A stretch of 44,707 nt of DNA from a virus. The translations under genes were made by a program, and so were the position numbers. Below are positions 24,687 to 33,243 of the stretch, piece after piece. The stretch lies in the IMG/VR virus record IMGVR_UViG_3300005663_000085, positions 1 through 44,707 of that record, one strand, 5' to 3'. Within the stretch, counting starts at the first letter, position 1. Each line of letters opens with the position of its first letter. The notes beneath the pieces were generated by a model, which saw nothing but the letters and a program-made list of their open reading frames with translations, was not told where the DNA came from and made no database searches.

Positions 24687-25471
24687 TGCGTAGGATCGTT
24701 CCAATATTTATAATCCTGTTCCTATTTATCGATGTTGCCGGTGCAGACCATCGAGCTGTGATTGCCAGGAAGAATGTCGCGAGCGTCCCGGTTCCCGACT
24801 GGGAAACAGATTGGAACGGCGTAGGTGCAGACGATGAAACTTGTGCCGTTGCGGGAGGCTGTTCGACTCAAGGGGCCGCTACGGACGACCAGTGGCAGAC
24901 TTTAGCCAACGACGCGAATATTTCAGTCAGCAGTGATATCTTTGTTCATGCAACAGCTTCTGGAACCGGAAATGTAGCGGAATTTGATAACTTTGATGGG
25001 CAAACCGAGTTTACCCTACAGTTTGATTTCAGGATAATAGATAATTCTGGTGGGTGGGGGAACACCAAACTCTACACCATGGCCCAAGCCAATGCTTTCA
25101 TGTCAATGAAGTTACAGACCGGCGGAGCCTCCGGGACGTTTGATTTTCTTGTCACCAGAGTCGAAGCTGATGCTGCCGGCGCCGACAACACTTATGGAAT
25201 AACCTTTACAAGTAATCAGTGGTACACTGTTACCGTCTATGCTAAGCAAGATACGGATGGCGGGGCAGATGTTGGTGGAGATGATGGGATTGTTCAGAGT
25301 TGGATAGACTCTACTTCCGCTCACACCGAAACAGATGTAGATAATGATACCAAGGTCATAGATTCTTATCGACTTGGAGGCATCACAAACAACAGCGACA
25401 ACAACTCCAATATCGAGTTTGACAACTGGCGGTATTGGAACTCAGACCAAAGAACGGCTTTGGGGTTCTAA
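24686..25471 (+). CDS. Exported lectin-like (concanavalin-type jelly roll) protein
   Basis: 261 residues; the start overlaps the previous stop by one base. A Sec signal (RRIVPIFIILFLFIDVAGA) precedes a beta-rich body with FTLQFDFRIIDN, SNQWYTVTVYAKQD and a terminal NIEFDNWRYWN, the pattern of concanavalin/laminin-G-like sugar-binding folds. It probably binds glycans. It sits between two other exported fibre-type genes in an AT-richer block. Family assignment is from pattern only. Confidence 0.55.
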   Translation: MRRIVPIFIILFLFIDVAGADHRAVIARKNVASVPVPDWETDWNGVGADDETCAVAGGCSTQGAATDDQWQTLANDANISVSSDIFVHATASGTGNVAEFDNFDGQTEFTLQFDFRIIDNSGGWGNTKLYTMAQANAFMSMKLQTGGASGTFDFLVTRVEADAAGADNTYGITFTSNQWYTVTVYAKQDTDGGADVGGDDGIVQSWIDSTSAHTETDVDNDTKVIDSYRLGGITNNSDNNSNIEFDNWRYWNSDQRTALGF

Positions 25472-27333
25472 TGAAAACAGCGATTCTTATCATACTCCTC
25501 TTCCTGCCGTCGCTCGCATGGAGCGGCACATACTACGTTCGTCAAGGGTCCTCTGGAACGTGGGGAGTCGGGGCGGGGCAATGTGGGCACGCGGCGGATG
25601 GCCCGAGCAATCCCTGCTCCTTGAGATTCGGTGCTGTGGACAATGTGGTTGCGGGAGATACGGTTCGTCTACAAGACGATGGTGGCACGTTCACGGGCAA
25701 CTTCGCAGGGCTGATCGGTGGTTTTGATGGTTCTGGTGATCCTACTATGGCAAGCGGGACAGCGGGGAATGTGATCACGTGGGAAGCAGAATCGGGGGAC
25801 ACACCAGAAGTGGGATACAGCGGTGGCGATCCGGCGCGGCAATTCATGGTGAATCTGAGAGGACTGGCATATCATACGTTCACAGGGATTAAATTCACTG
25901 GTTCTGCTAATCATCTAATTTCTTTGGATGATGATAGTGGTTCGGCAGACACAGATCATATTATCTTTGATGGTAATATCTTCTATTCGACCTCTGCTGG
26001 AGCATTTACCATCCTTGAGATCCTATCGAACGCGCACGATATCATCATAAGAAACAACACTTTCGATTTCGAAAACGCCATCAACAGGAACCACGACGAT
26101 GGCTTGAACCTACAACCCGCCGTAGGCAATACGCTTGAATACATCTTGATTGAAGACAATATTTTTGGCACCGGTGCCGGTCATTCTATGTTTTCTTTAC
26201 AAACAGCAGGAGGGACGCTGAGATACGTCACCATACGAAATAATGTGATTGAGAATACGGCGCACACCGCCATGACTATATATGGCTCAAGTCCCTCTGT
26301 GCCGCAGTATATTCTGTTTGAAAACAATGTCGTTAAGAATGCAGGAGTAGAGTGCAGCTTAGGATCATGCAATGAATGTGTCTACTGTTCTAATGACGAT
26401 AAGGCTCAGGCCCGAGACATCAAAAATAACGGGCAGTTCGCTTCTATTGATTCAATATACCGATACAATAGCTTTGTAAAGGGCGGAAACGGCATAAGTT
26501 TTGAACCGGCAAACGGAGTAAGCCCAAACGATAACCGTCTATACAATAATGTATTTTACAAAAACGCAGTCGGTTTTCGGGTGCCGAACTTCGGTTTTGA
26601 CGTAGATGGGAACGTGCTTCTGAATAATGTCTTTCGTGACAACACAGAGGCCAGTAATAGCACGAACTATCCCTTTTTCTTTGAGGTTTACACTGGTGTA
26701 TCTAATTATGATATTGAGGTTGGTTTCAACTACGAGGACGAGACTGACGATTCAAGATATCGAGATGCCTCACCTCAGACCAAAGTGGGAAGTTTCAATG
26801 AATTAGATGCCGATCCCGGTGGCACGATATTTCATGATAACGAGGAGGGGTCTGTCAGTTTTTTTGACGAAGCGAATTTTGACTTCACCCTGAATTCAGG
26901 CTCCCCAGCCATCGATGCCGGAACGAACCTGACCACTGTAGACACCGATGATAGTTGTAACGGGGCGGCTTGTGCCGCCAATACCACACTTGAGGTTGTT
27001 GATTCACGTTTCTTTCAGGATGGAACATGGGCTCCAACCGGAGAGGTGTCTGCCGACTTCATCTGCATAGGGGCTTCGGTTGCCGCATCAGCCTGCGTAC
27101 AGATATCCTCCATCACAGACACAGATACGATTGAACTTGCCAGTGGAACAACGCGAAGCGATGGTGACAAGGTGTGGCTGCAAAAGGATTCCGATGGGAC
27201 GGTGGTTCTTCAGGGAAGTGGTACAGACATGGGCGCTGAAGAATTCAACGAAGACGCCCCAGAGCCTCCCCCAAGTGGAGGAGGCCAGCGAATGATAGGC
27301 GTTGTCAACTGCTCTGGATGTGAGTTCAAATAG
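25471..27333 (+). CDS. Exported right-handed beta-helix protein, candidate polysaccharide-binding or -degrading
   Basis: 620 residues, one-base overlap with the previous stop. Signal: KTAILIILLFLPSLAWS. Then TYYVRQGSSGTWG opens a parallel beta-helix with many short NNxF/NNV turns (HIIFDGNIFY, IIIRNNTFDF, VTIRNNVIENT, ILFENNVVKNA, NRLYNNVFYKNA), the PbH1-repeat type seen in pectate lyases and secreted or virion surface proteins. A GSPAIDAGT motif closes the helix near residue 490. The tail holds a cysteine-rich GVVNCSGCEFK end. Such helices bind or cut polysaccharide; catalytic residues were not located. Confidence 0.7.
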   Translation: MKTAILIILLFLPSLAWSGTYYVRQGSSGTWGVGAGQCGHAADGPSNPCSLRFGAVDNVVAGDTVRLQDDGGTFTGNFAGLIGGFDGSGDPTMASGTAGNVITWEAESGDTPEVGYSGGDPARQFMVNLRGLAYHTFTGIKFTGSANHLISLDDDSGSADTDHIIFDGNIFYSTSAGAFTILEILSNAHDIIIRNNTFDFENAINRNHDDGLNLQPAVGNTLEYILIEDNIFGTGAGHSMFSLQTAGGTLRYVTIRNNVIENTAHTAMTIYGSSPSVPQYILFENNVVKNAGVECSLGSCNECVYCSNDDKAQARDIKNNGQFASIDSIYRYNSFVKGGNGISFEPANGVSPNDNRLYNNVFYKNAVGFRVPNFGFDVDGNVLLNNVFRDNTEASNSTNYPFFFEVYTGVSNYDIEVGFNYEDETDDSRYRDASPQTKVGSFNELDADPGGTIFHDNEEGSVSFFDEANFDFTLNSGSPAIDAGTNLTTVDTDDSCNGAACAANTTLEVVDSRFFQDGTWAPTGEVSADFICIGASVAASACVQISSITDTDTIELASGTTRSDGDKVWLQKDSDGTVVLQGSGTDMGAEEFNEDAPEPPPSGGGQRMIGVVNCSGCEFK

Positions 27334-27342
27334 GAGACAATC

Positions 27343-27660
27343 ATGGCCGAGGGAATGCAACCGTTCAATACGATTCTGTTCGACATGGCGACCGAGCACC
27401 GGAAGATCGTTCATGGGGCTTTCTACCAGGCGATACGGGAGATCACCGGGCGGAAGCCGAGTCAGGTTGAGATGGCCAGGTTTGCGGGGATCGATACGCC
27501 GGATCATATGAATTGGGCGGATTATGTTTATAAGGGGACGGTGATATTGAGGGTGTTTGTGCCGGAGATCACCCGGAACCCGTTCACGGGGAAGGTTATG
27601 AAAGTTCACCAGAAGATTCACGAGGTATGGCGGACCGGGGGTCAACACAGACGACCGTAG
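27343..27660 (+). CDS. Hypothetical protein before the portal
   Basis: 105 residues, GGAGACA upstream of the ATG. Mostly helical at first (LFDMATEHRKIVHGAFYQAI), with basic and tyrosine-rich middle (NWADYVYKGTVILRVFVPEI). It is back in GC-rich codon use. Location directly before the portal hints at a head or packaging accessory role, but no family is recognised. Confidence 0.5.
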   Translation: MAEGMQPFNTILFDMATEHRKIVHGAFYQAIREITGRKPSQVEMARFAGIDTPDHMNWADYVYKGTVILRVFVPEITRNPFTGKVMKVHQKIHEVWRTGGQHRRP

Positions 27661-27682
27661 AGCGGAGAAGGAATAAGACCCG

Positions 27683-29548
27683 ATGGCGATGTTTAAAGGA
27701 GACAAGCTGGCCAAATACATCGTGGACGATCTTTTCAAGTGGTTTCGGGATGAGCGATCGGAGCAACTCGAACCACAGATGAGACGGAACTACGATGCGT
27801 TTCGCGGCAAGTACAATTCGGACGCCCTGAAGAAGTGGCGAGCCACGGAGGGCAACGATTGGCGGTCCCGGGTGTTCGTGCGGCTGACGAAACAGAAGGT
27901 GTTTACCTATTTCAACCAGGTCATGGCCATCCTCCTGCAGGACGGAAAAATGCCCTGGGACCTGGAACCATCCCCCATCCCCCAGGATCGCGCGGGCGCG
28001 GTATTGAATCCGGACGAAGCCAAGCGCCGATCGGAAGGGATGAAGCGGCAAATCGATGATGATTTCACGGACGCCCGGGCCTCGCGAACGATGCTCAGCA
28101 GCGGACTGGAAGGGGCGATATACGGGTACTCCTGGATCCGGTCACCGGTGATGAGGCCGCACGCATTCATGGGAGTAAAATTCGGGGTCCCCGGGATGCA
28201 GCCGTTATATTTCAACGAGGGAACGGTGCAGGAGTTCGGCCGGCACAGCATGGCTAAGCAGACCCGATTGCGGCCGGTGCTCGAAGGACCCGGGGTGTGG
28301 AACGTGTTCTGGGACCTGGAAACACCCGATCACCAGAAAGGCCACGGCGTGATCCTGCGGGACATGATGAGCAAGGGGCGATTTCTGGATCTGCAGGACC
28401 TGCCGGGATACGACGCCAAGACGATAAACGAGCTCGTATCCGGCCTGAAGGCAACCGACGACGACACCGGCGAGGAGGACGATTCGGAAGGCCCGATCCG
28501 GGAACGCCTCAACAAGCGCCGGCGAGTGATCCCCGTGTATACGATGTATGGTCGCGTGCCGCTGAAAGAGCTGCAAGACCAGGAGAAACGGAGCGGCCAA
28601 CCCATCCGGGGCCTTAACCAGCGGCACGAGCGCGAGGTGGAGATCTACACGGTATGTGCCGGCGTAAATGACGTCAAGGTCATCCGGCAGCCGGTCTTGA
28701 ATCCGCTGACGTACCGGCCGATGCACCTGGCCAAGTGGCAGGATCTGCCGCACGAGCCGGCCGGAGTGGGCACGCCGGAGGATATGGAAGACAGCCAGAT
28801 GGTTATGAACGGGCTGACCCGGGCAATGCTGGACAACAAGGCGATTTCAAGCAATCTGCTTTTATACTGGAATCCCCGCTTCATGGCCCCGGGCCAGAAC
28901 AAAAGCTTGTATCCGGGCAAGGCGTTCGAGGTGGAAGAAGGGGTCGACGACGTGCGGCAAGCGATGCAATTCTACTCGCCGCCGGACAACACCCGCGGCA
29001 CGCCGGATCTTATCAATCTGTTTCGGGATTTTGCCGACAATGAGACCGGCGTGTCCCGGACCCAGGACGGGCAGTTGGGGCCGGCCAACCGGACGGCGTT
29101 CGAGATGGCCAAGGTGGCCGAGGCGGGCAATAAGATGGTGGCCGGCACATTGAGAAATGTCGATGACGGCCATGTAGAACCGGTTGTGTTGGGGCAGTAC
29201 CATTACCACATGATGACCGGGCGCGACGAGAGCATCAAGGGGGATTTCAAACCGGTGGCCACCGGCTACCAGACGTTTGTCAACCGGAACAAAACCACCC
29301 AGGATCTATTAGGCCAACTGCAGTTAAGCCTGGCGACCGAAGCCACAATGCGATTTACGAAGGTGTTGCACTTTCTCCGGGATATTGCTAAGACCAACGG
29401 CCTAGACCCGGACCGCTATTATCCGTCCGAAGAAGAGGAAGAGGTCGACAAGCAAATCGAAATGATGGTCAAGATGCTTCCCGGGGTATCCGGACAGGGA
29501 TCCCCGGAAGGAGCTGCCCCGGTACCGGTGGATGGGAACGATTTATGA
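27683..29548 (+). CDS. Portal protein (podovirus type)
   Basis: 621 residues, AAGGA upstream of the ATG. The N-terminus has the portal-like NYDAFRGKYN, then VRLTKQKVFTYFNQVMAIL, and the typical MNGLTRAMLDNKAISSN long central helix region with NETGVSRTQDGQLGPANRTAFEMAK near the end of the stem. The C-terminus is acidic with disordered Pro/Gly. It forms the twelve-fold ring at the capsid vertex through which the terminase packages DNA. Size and order fit portals of phages with gp56-type capsids. Confidence 0.85.
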   Translation: MAMFKGDKLAKYIVDDLFKWFRDERSEQLEPQMRRNYDAFRGKYNSDALKKWRATEGNDWRSRVFVRLTKQKVFTYFNQVMAILLQDGKMPWDLEPSPIPQDRAGAVLNPDEAKRRSEGMKRQIDDDFTDARASRTMLSSGLEGAIYGYSWIRSPVMRPHAFMGVKFGVPGMQPLYFNEGTVQEFGRHSMAKQTRLRPVLEGPGVWNVFWDLETPDHQKGHGVILRDMMSKGRFLDLQDLPGYDAKTINELVSGLKATDDDTGEEDDSEGPIRERLNKRRRVIPVYTMYGRVPLKELQDQEKRSGQPIRGLNQRHEREVEIYTVCAGVNDVKVIRQPVLNPLTYRPMHLAKWQDLPHEPAGVGTPEDMEDSQMVMNGLTRAMLDNKAISSNLLLYWNPRFMAPGQNKSLYPGKAFEVEEGVDDVRQAMQFYSPPDNTRGTPDLINLFRDFADNETGVSRTQDGQLGPANRTAFEMAKVAEAGNKMVAGTLRNVDDGHVEPVVLGQYHYHMMTGRDESIKGDFKPVATGYQTFVNRNKTTQDLLGQLQLSLATEATMRFTKVLHFLRDIAKTNGLDPDRYYPSEEEEEVDKQIEMMVKMLPGVSGQGSPEGAAPVPVDGNDL

Positions 29549-29853
29549 AACGAAGAACATTTTTGAAGATAGTGGGGATGGCCGTTGCGATGCCAGGGGC
29601 TATGTTCAAGGCAGGGGCTTCGAGGTTGAGCTCCGCACTGCCGAAGCTCCCCAAGTTTAGGCGATACTCTGAAGAGGGTAAAGCGGCGATCGGGACATAC
29701 ACCGGCACCGGCAGCGACATCACTGTGGACTTAGGTGTTGTTCCCAGCTATGTGAGGGTAGTGCAATACGGCGAGGGCAACATCACGAGCCTGCAGGAGA
29801 GGCAGATTGACGAGACGCTGAAAACGATGATGGCGGGGGATCATGGCAGATGA
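29545..29853 (+). CDS. Tat-signal-bearing short copy of a head protein domain
   Basis: 102 residues, starting in a 4-base overlap with the portal. Residues 1-35 fit a twin-arginine signal: MKRRTFLKIVGMAVAMPGAM, with RRTFLK matching the R-R-x-F-L-K consensus. Residues 55-80 (IGTYTGTGSDITVDLG then VPSYVRV) closely match residues 7-26 of the protein at 35333-35851 (IGTCDGTGADINVCLG, VPSYVKV), which lies next to the major capsid gene. So this is a paralogous fragment of a probable head protein with an export signal attached. Its use is unknown. Confidence 0.65.
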   Translation: MKRRTFLKIVGMAVAMPGAMFKAGASRLSSALPKLPKFRRYSEEGKAAIGTYTGTGSDITVDLGVVPSYVRVVQYGEGNITSLQERQIDETLKTMMAGDHGR

Positions 29854-30145
29854 CGCCGATAGGCGAGACGAGGAAGTAACAGGTCCGGTACCGACGCAGC
29901 ATGAGGCGGAGAGTTTGGCGTCGTTGATGCGGGATCCGAGCTGGCAGGTTTTTCATGAATATCTGGACCGGATTATCGCGCGGGCCAAGCCCAAACATAT
30001 GAGGCTCAACCAGAACCAGGAGACGGCCGGGTATTACAAGGGAGTGCAGAACGTATGTGAGGACATACAGGATCTGCCGGAGGCGATTGCACGCCAGGTC
30101 TTTCCGGCAAAGGAGGAAACCAAGAACCAAGGAGGTTTGGAATGA
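29843..30145 (+). CDS. Small helical hypothetical protein
   Basis: 100 residues overlapping the previous gene by 11 bases and the next by 4. It is acidic and helical (SLASLMRDPSWQVFHEYLDRIIARAK, then NQETAGYYKGVQNVCEDIQDL). Short proteins of this look often lie next to portals in podoviruses. No function assigned. Confidence 0.55.
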   Translation: MADDADRRDEEVTGPVPTQHEAESLASLMRDPSWQVFHEYLDRIIARAKPKHMRLNQNQETAGYYKGVQNVCEDIQDLPEAIARQVFPAKEETKNQGGLE

Positions 30146-30468
30146 AGCGAGTGATGGTGATGGTGGTTGTGGCGATGGTGATGGCATCGTGTGCAACGAT
30201 CGATCGTACGGCCGACCCCATGGCCGGTCTGACGACCGATCGAGCATATGTGCCGGATGTGCGTAAAAGCGTGACCGAGTTCAGGGACGATACCGGGCAG
30301 CCGGTGGCCTACTTCATCGTGTATATGGATGTCAACGCCGAAGACCAGCAAAAGATCGTAGGAACGGCCCTGTTCGACAAATACGTTAACCTGTTAAGCA
30401 GCACGATACGGCCGGGATATCAGTACAGGCCAGGCCCGGTCAAGGAGCAAGCGGAAGAAGTAGACTAG
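30142..30468 (+). CDS. Lipoprotein
   Basis: 108 residues. The signal KRVMVMVVVAMVMASC ends in a MASC lipobox (Cys17). The mature part is a soluble alpha/beta domain with no known motif. It is the last gene before a strong terminator. Phage lipoproteins often block superinfection or help lysis, but nothing in the sequence decides between these. Confidence 0.65.
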   Translation: MKRVMVMVVVAMVMASCATIDRTADPMAGLTTDRAYVPDVRKSVTEFRDDTGQPVAYFIVYMDVNAEDQQKIVGTALFDKYVNLLSSTIRPGYQYRPGPVKEQAEEVD

Positions 30469-30517
30469 CCAACAAACGTGCGGTCTGATCGCCGGCCAGC
30501 GATCGGCTTATGAAGCT

Positions 30518-30566
30518 AAAAAGGGGACGCAGGTGAGTGCTCACCCACTCATTGCGTCCCCTTTTT
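30518..30566. terminator. Strong rho-independent terminator, possibly bidirectional
   Basis: A 14-pair perfect stem (30518-30531 with 30553-30566) with A-run on the left and T-run on the right works for transcription from both sides. The 21-base loop contains a further GTGAG/CTCAC pairing. It separates the terminase-portal transcript from the fibre-scaffold-capsid transcript. Confidence 0.9.
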
Positions 30567-30607
30567 GTTTGCCGCACGGCAACCTTTTACCATAGGGAGG
30601 AATACCC

Positions 30608-31258
30608 ATGACAGCAAGATTGAAGAAGGCGGGATGTCTCGTTCTGGCCTTGCTCCTGATCTCGACGACAGCGTGGGGGTTGAGCAGCCGGGCCAACGAG
30701 GTGATTACCGGCGAGTGGCGATTTATGAAGCCGGTGCGATTCAACAATGTTAAGTACACCTGGCCGTCTGCAGACGGATCCAGCACCGAGGTGCTTCAAA
30801 CCGACGGGAGCGGGACCCTGAGTTGGGTGGCCAATGCCGGCGGGAATACGGATTGGGAGAACATCGGGGATCCGAGCGGGGCAAACGCGATCGACATGAC
30901 CACGTATGCCACGACGTTTGATTTCGGCGGAACCGTCGATATGTTCACGCTGGAATTTACCGCGGCCTTTGCCGATGTGTCGGGGATGGTCCTGGAACAA
31001 AAGACCGGCGATCCGACAGACGGCACGTTGCTTGAATTGAAGCTGGCGGACAACGATCCGGATTTCCTATCAATGAAGACGTCGGGAACGGAAGTTCTCA
31101 ATGTCACGGACGATGGGGTGTTGACCCTATCGCCGGCCAATAGCCCAACCACAATACGGTTGTGCTTTCCCCGGGCGCGGCGGCAACGACGGCGATTCTG
31201 GCTACAGATACCGACTACACCAACGCCCTTAGCGCCGGCGACAATGACATCCTGTTGA
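30608..31258 (+). CDS. Fibre-like protein, N-terminal part (interrupted by -1 frameshift)
   Basis: GGAGGAAT precedes the ATG. It has a Sec-type signal (LKKAGCLVLALLLISTTAWG) and a fibre-like body (TEVLQTDGSGTLSWV, GTEVLNVTDDGVLTLSPANSPTT). Up to about residue 181 the protein reads normally; the last 35 residues are out-of-frame, Arg-rich and lack sense. The frame one base back continues as TVVLSPGAAATTAIL, which fits perfectly, so the real gene runs from here to 33165. The shift lies at about 31150-31155, near ACAATACGG. Confidence 0.6.
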   Translation: MTARLKKAGCLVLALLLISTTAWGLSSRANEVITGEWRFMKPVRFNNVKYTWPSADGSSTEVLQTDGSGTLSWVANAGGNTDWENIGDPSGANAIDMTTYATTFDFGGTVDMFTLEFTAAFADVSGMVLEQKTGDPTDGTLLELKLADNDPDFLSMKTSGTEVLNVTDDGVLTLSPANSPTTIRLCFPRARRQRRRFWLQIPTTPTPLAPATMTSC

Positions 31259-33165
31259 CTACGGGTGACATCAACGCGACCAATTACGACCTGACCGGGG
31301 CAACGGGAGATCTGACATTGGTCGGCGATGTGTCGGCGGTGGACGGAACCTTTAGCGGAAACGTGGCTGTGACCGGTACGTTTCAGCAGGATGCCATATC
31401 GGCCGCCACGGGCAATACCACCCTAACGATCGACGGGACCGGCAGCGGCGGTGTGTCGATCGGTACAGTGGCCGGCACCGGCGCGATCACGTTAGGCGGC
31501 GGCGGATTCTCGACGGACGTAACCCTGCCGGCGACGGTGGACCTAACACTGGTCGGCGGGGCTCTGTCTATTACGGACACTGCCAATGCAGATCTCGTAT
31601 TCCTGCTCAACAACACAATGACCACGTCCGACATCATCCAAATCACCGCAGCCGCCGCCAGAACGTCGAACAATATCTTCAAGATAGCAGACGGCGCGAC
31701 CACGGCCACCACAATCAATATTGTGGCCAACGCGCAGACGTCCGGCGACATGCTCTATTACAACAACACCGGAGCGGGCTTGACGGGATCGGCCATTCAC
31801 CTGGACATCGACGACGGGGCCGGATTCACCGGGTACTATTTACGGGCATATGACGGCGCTGCAGACGATTTCAGTATCAAGCGCTATGGCGCAACGGTCG
31901 TCGGCGGCCTGGCCAACACGGATATGTTCACAATTACAACCGGCCATATCCAGGTTGACGACGGCATGATCGAGGTCGATACCGATGAGGACCAGTCGAG
32001 CAATGTCACGAGAAACTTTGCCGGTGCCGGAACCGGCGCGGCGTTTGCCGTTGTCGATTCCAATGCGTCCAGCACAAACTCGGCCCTGGCAGTGACCTCG
32101 GCCGGGACGGCCGGAACCGGCGTTACGATCACGGCCTCGGGAACCGGGGCCGGAACCGGCCTGGCCATCGTTCACAGCGGCGATCTGGCGGCGATTAACA
32201 TTTCCGCGGGCGCGGCCCGGACCGGCGACGTGATTGCCATCCCCATGGCGAACATGCTGGCCGAGATAGCGATCAATATCGACGGGGCCTGGACGGGAAC
32301 GGCGGCCGAGGGAATGATCGATCTGTATTCATCGGGCAACATAGCCAACACGGCTTCGATGGTCCGGATTGATACCGACACCGGGACACCGGGCGGGAGC
32401 GGATTTGCGATCAATGTCGACGACGATTCGCTTGACGGCGGAACCTTCTACGCGGTCGTGATAAACAGCAACGCCAACGAGGGCCTGAATGTGGCCACCG
32501 GGCTGTCGCTGTTCGGGGAGATCGTGACATTCACCGGCGGCATCGATGTCGACGGCGACATAGACATCGACTATACGACCAACGCCCAGGAGGTCTCGCT
32601 TGACTCCACGGCCACGGACTACGCGGCGGGCGGCGGGATCGTTACCATCCACGGCAATCACGCCGGCAACGCGAACGATGCGCCGCTGTTGAGGCTTGTG
32701 TATCAGGCCAACGCGGATGCCCAGGATACGTTTTTGTTGATGGAGGATAATTCGACAGGAGCGGCCGCCAACGGCGACGATCAGTTTAAGGTGGGGACCA
32801 ACGGCGATACGACCATGGCCGGGATTCTGAGAGTTGGCAGCCAGATCGTCAACGATCCGCTGACCGAGACGGTGACCACGGAAGCGGACATCACGGATCC
32901 TCTCACCTCGACCATAGTTTTGATCGAGGGCGATAACGATGCCGACAACGACACCATCGACCTGCAGAACGGGACAACGGCAGGCCAGATGCTAATTCTG
33001 GCAGCCCACGCCAACGTGGATGCCGACGATACGATCACCATTAACTATGGCGATACGACCTGCACGAACTGTGCGGCGACAACCCTTAACAAGATCGGAG
33101 AAAGCGTGACGCTGTTCTGGGCCGGAGCGACCTGGATCCAGATTGCGCTTAACGACACTCTGTAA
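31162..33165 (+). CDS. Fibre-like protein, C-terminal part (continuation of the gene at 30608)
   Basis: 667 residues; there is no ribosome-binding site before the GTG at 31162. Sequence continuity with the preceding part is clear (VVLSPGAAATTAILATDTDY directly following SPANSPTTNT in the shifted frame). The body is a long Thr/Ala/Gly/Asp-rich repetitive fibre shaft with strands such as GDLTLVGDVSAVDGTFSGNVAV; the C-terminus has a compact domain with a CTNCAATTLNKIGESVTLFW end. Together with the 5' part this makes a fibre of about 850 residues. One missing base in the assembly or in the phage would explain the break; no slippery heptamer is visible. Confidence 0.6.
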   Translation: MLSPGAAATTAILATDTDYTNALSAGDNDILLTTGDINATNYDLTGATGDLTLVGDVSAVDGTFSGNVAVTGTFQQDAISAATGNTTLTIDGTGSGGVSIGTVAGTGAITLGGGGFSTDVTLPATVDLTLVGGALSITDTANADLVFLLNNTMTTSDIIQITAAAARTSNNIFKIADGATTATTINIVANAQTSGDMLYYNNTGAGLTGSAIHLDIDDGAGFTGYYLRAYDGAADDFSIKRYGATVVGGLANTDMFTITTGHIQVDDGMIEVDTDEDQSSNVTRNFAGAGTGAAFAVVDSNASSTNSALAVTSAGTAGTGVTITASGTGAGTGLAIVHSGDLAAINISAGAARTGDVIAIPMANMLAEIAINIDGAWTGTAAEGMIDLYSSGNIANTASMVRIDTDTGTPGGSGFAINVDDDSLDGGTFYAVVINSNANEGLNVATGLSLFGEIVTFTGGIDVDGDIDIDYTTNAQEVSLDSTATDYAAGGGIVTIHGNHAGNANDAPLLRLVYQANADAQDTFLLMEDNSTGAAANGDDQFKVGTNGDTTMAGILRVGSQIVNDPLTETVTTEADITDPLTSTIVLIEGDNDADNDTIDLQNGTTAGQMLILAAHANVDADDTITINYGDTTCTNCAATTLNKIGESVTLFWAGATWIQIALNDTL

Positions 33166-33243
33166 CTGTATGTAAACCTTTGGCCCACAACCGGCCGGTT
33201 TCCCGCAAGGCCCGGCAAGGTGTGGATTCCCAGGGAGGAAATT

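Noticed and set aside
30569-30582. Short palindrome TTGCCGCACGGCAA after the terminator
   Set aside because: Six-pair arms with a two-base loop are too tight to form a useful hairpin and such short dyads are common here.
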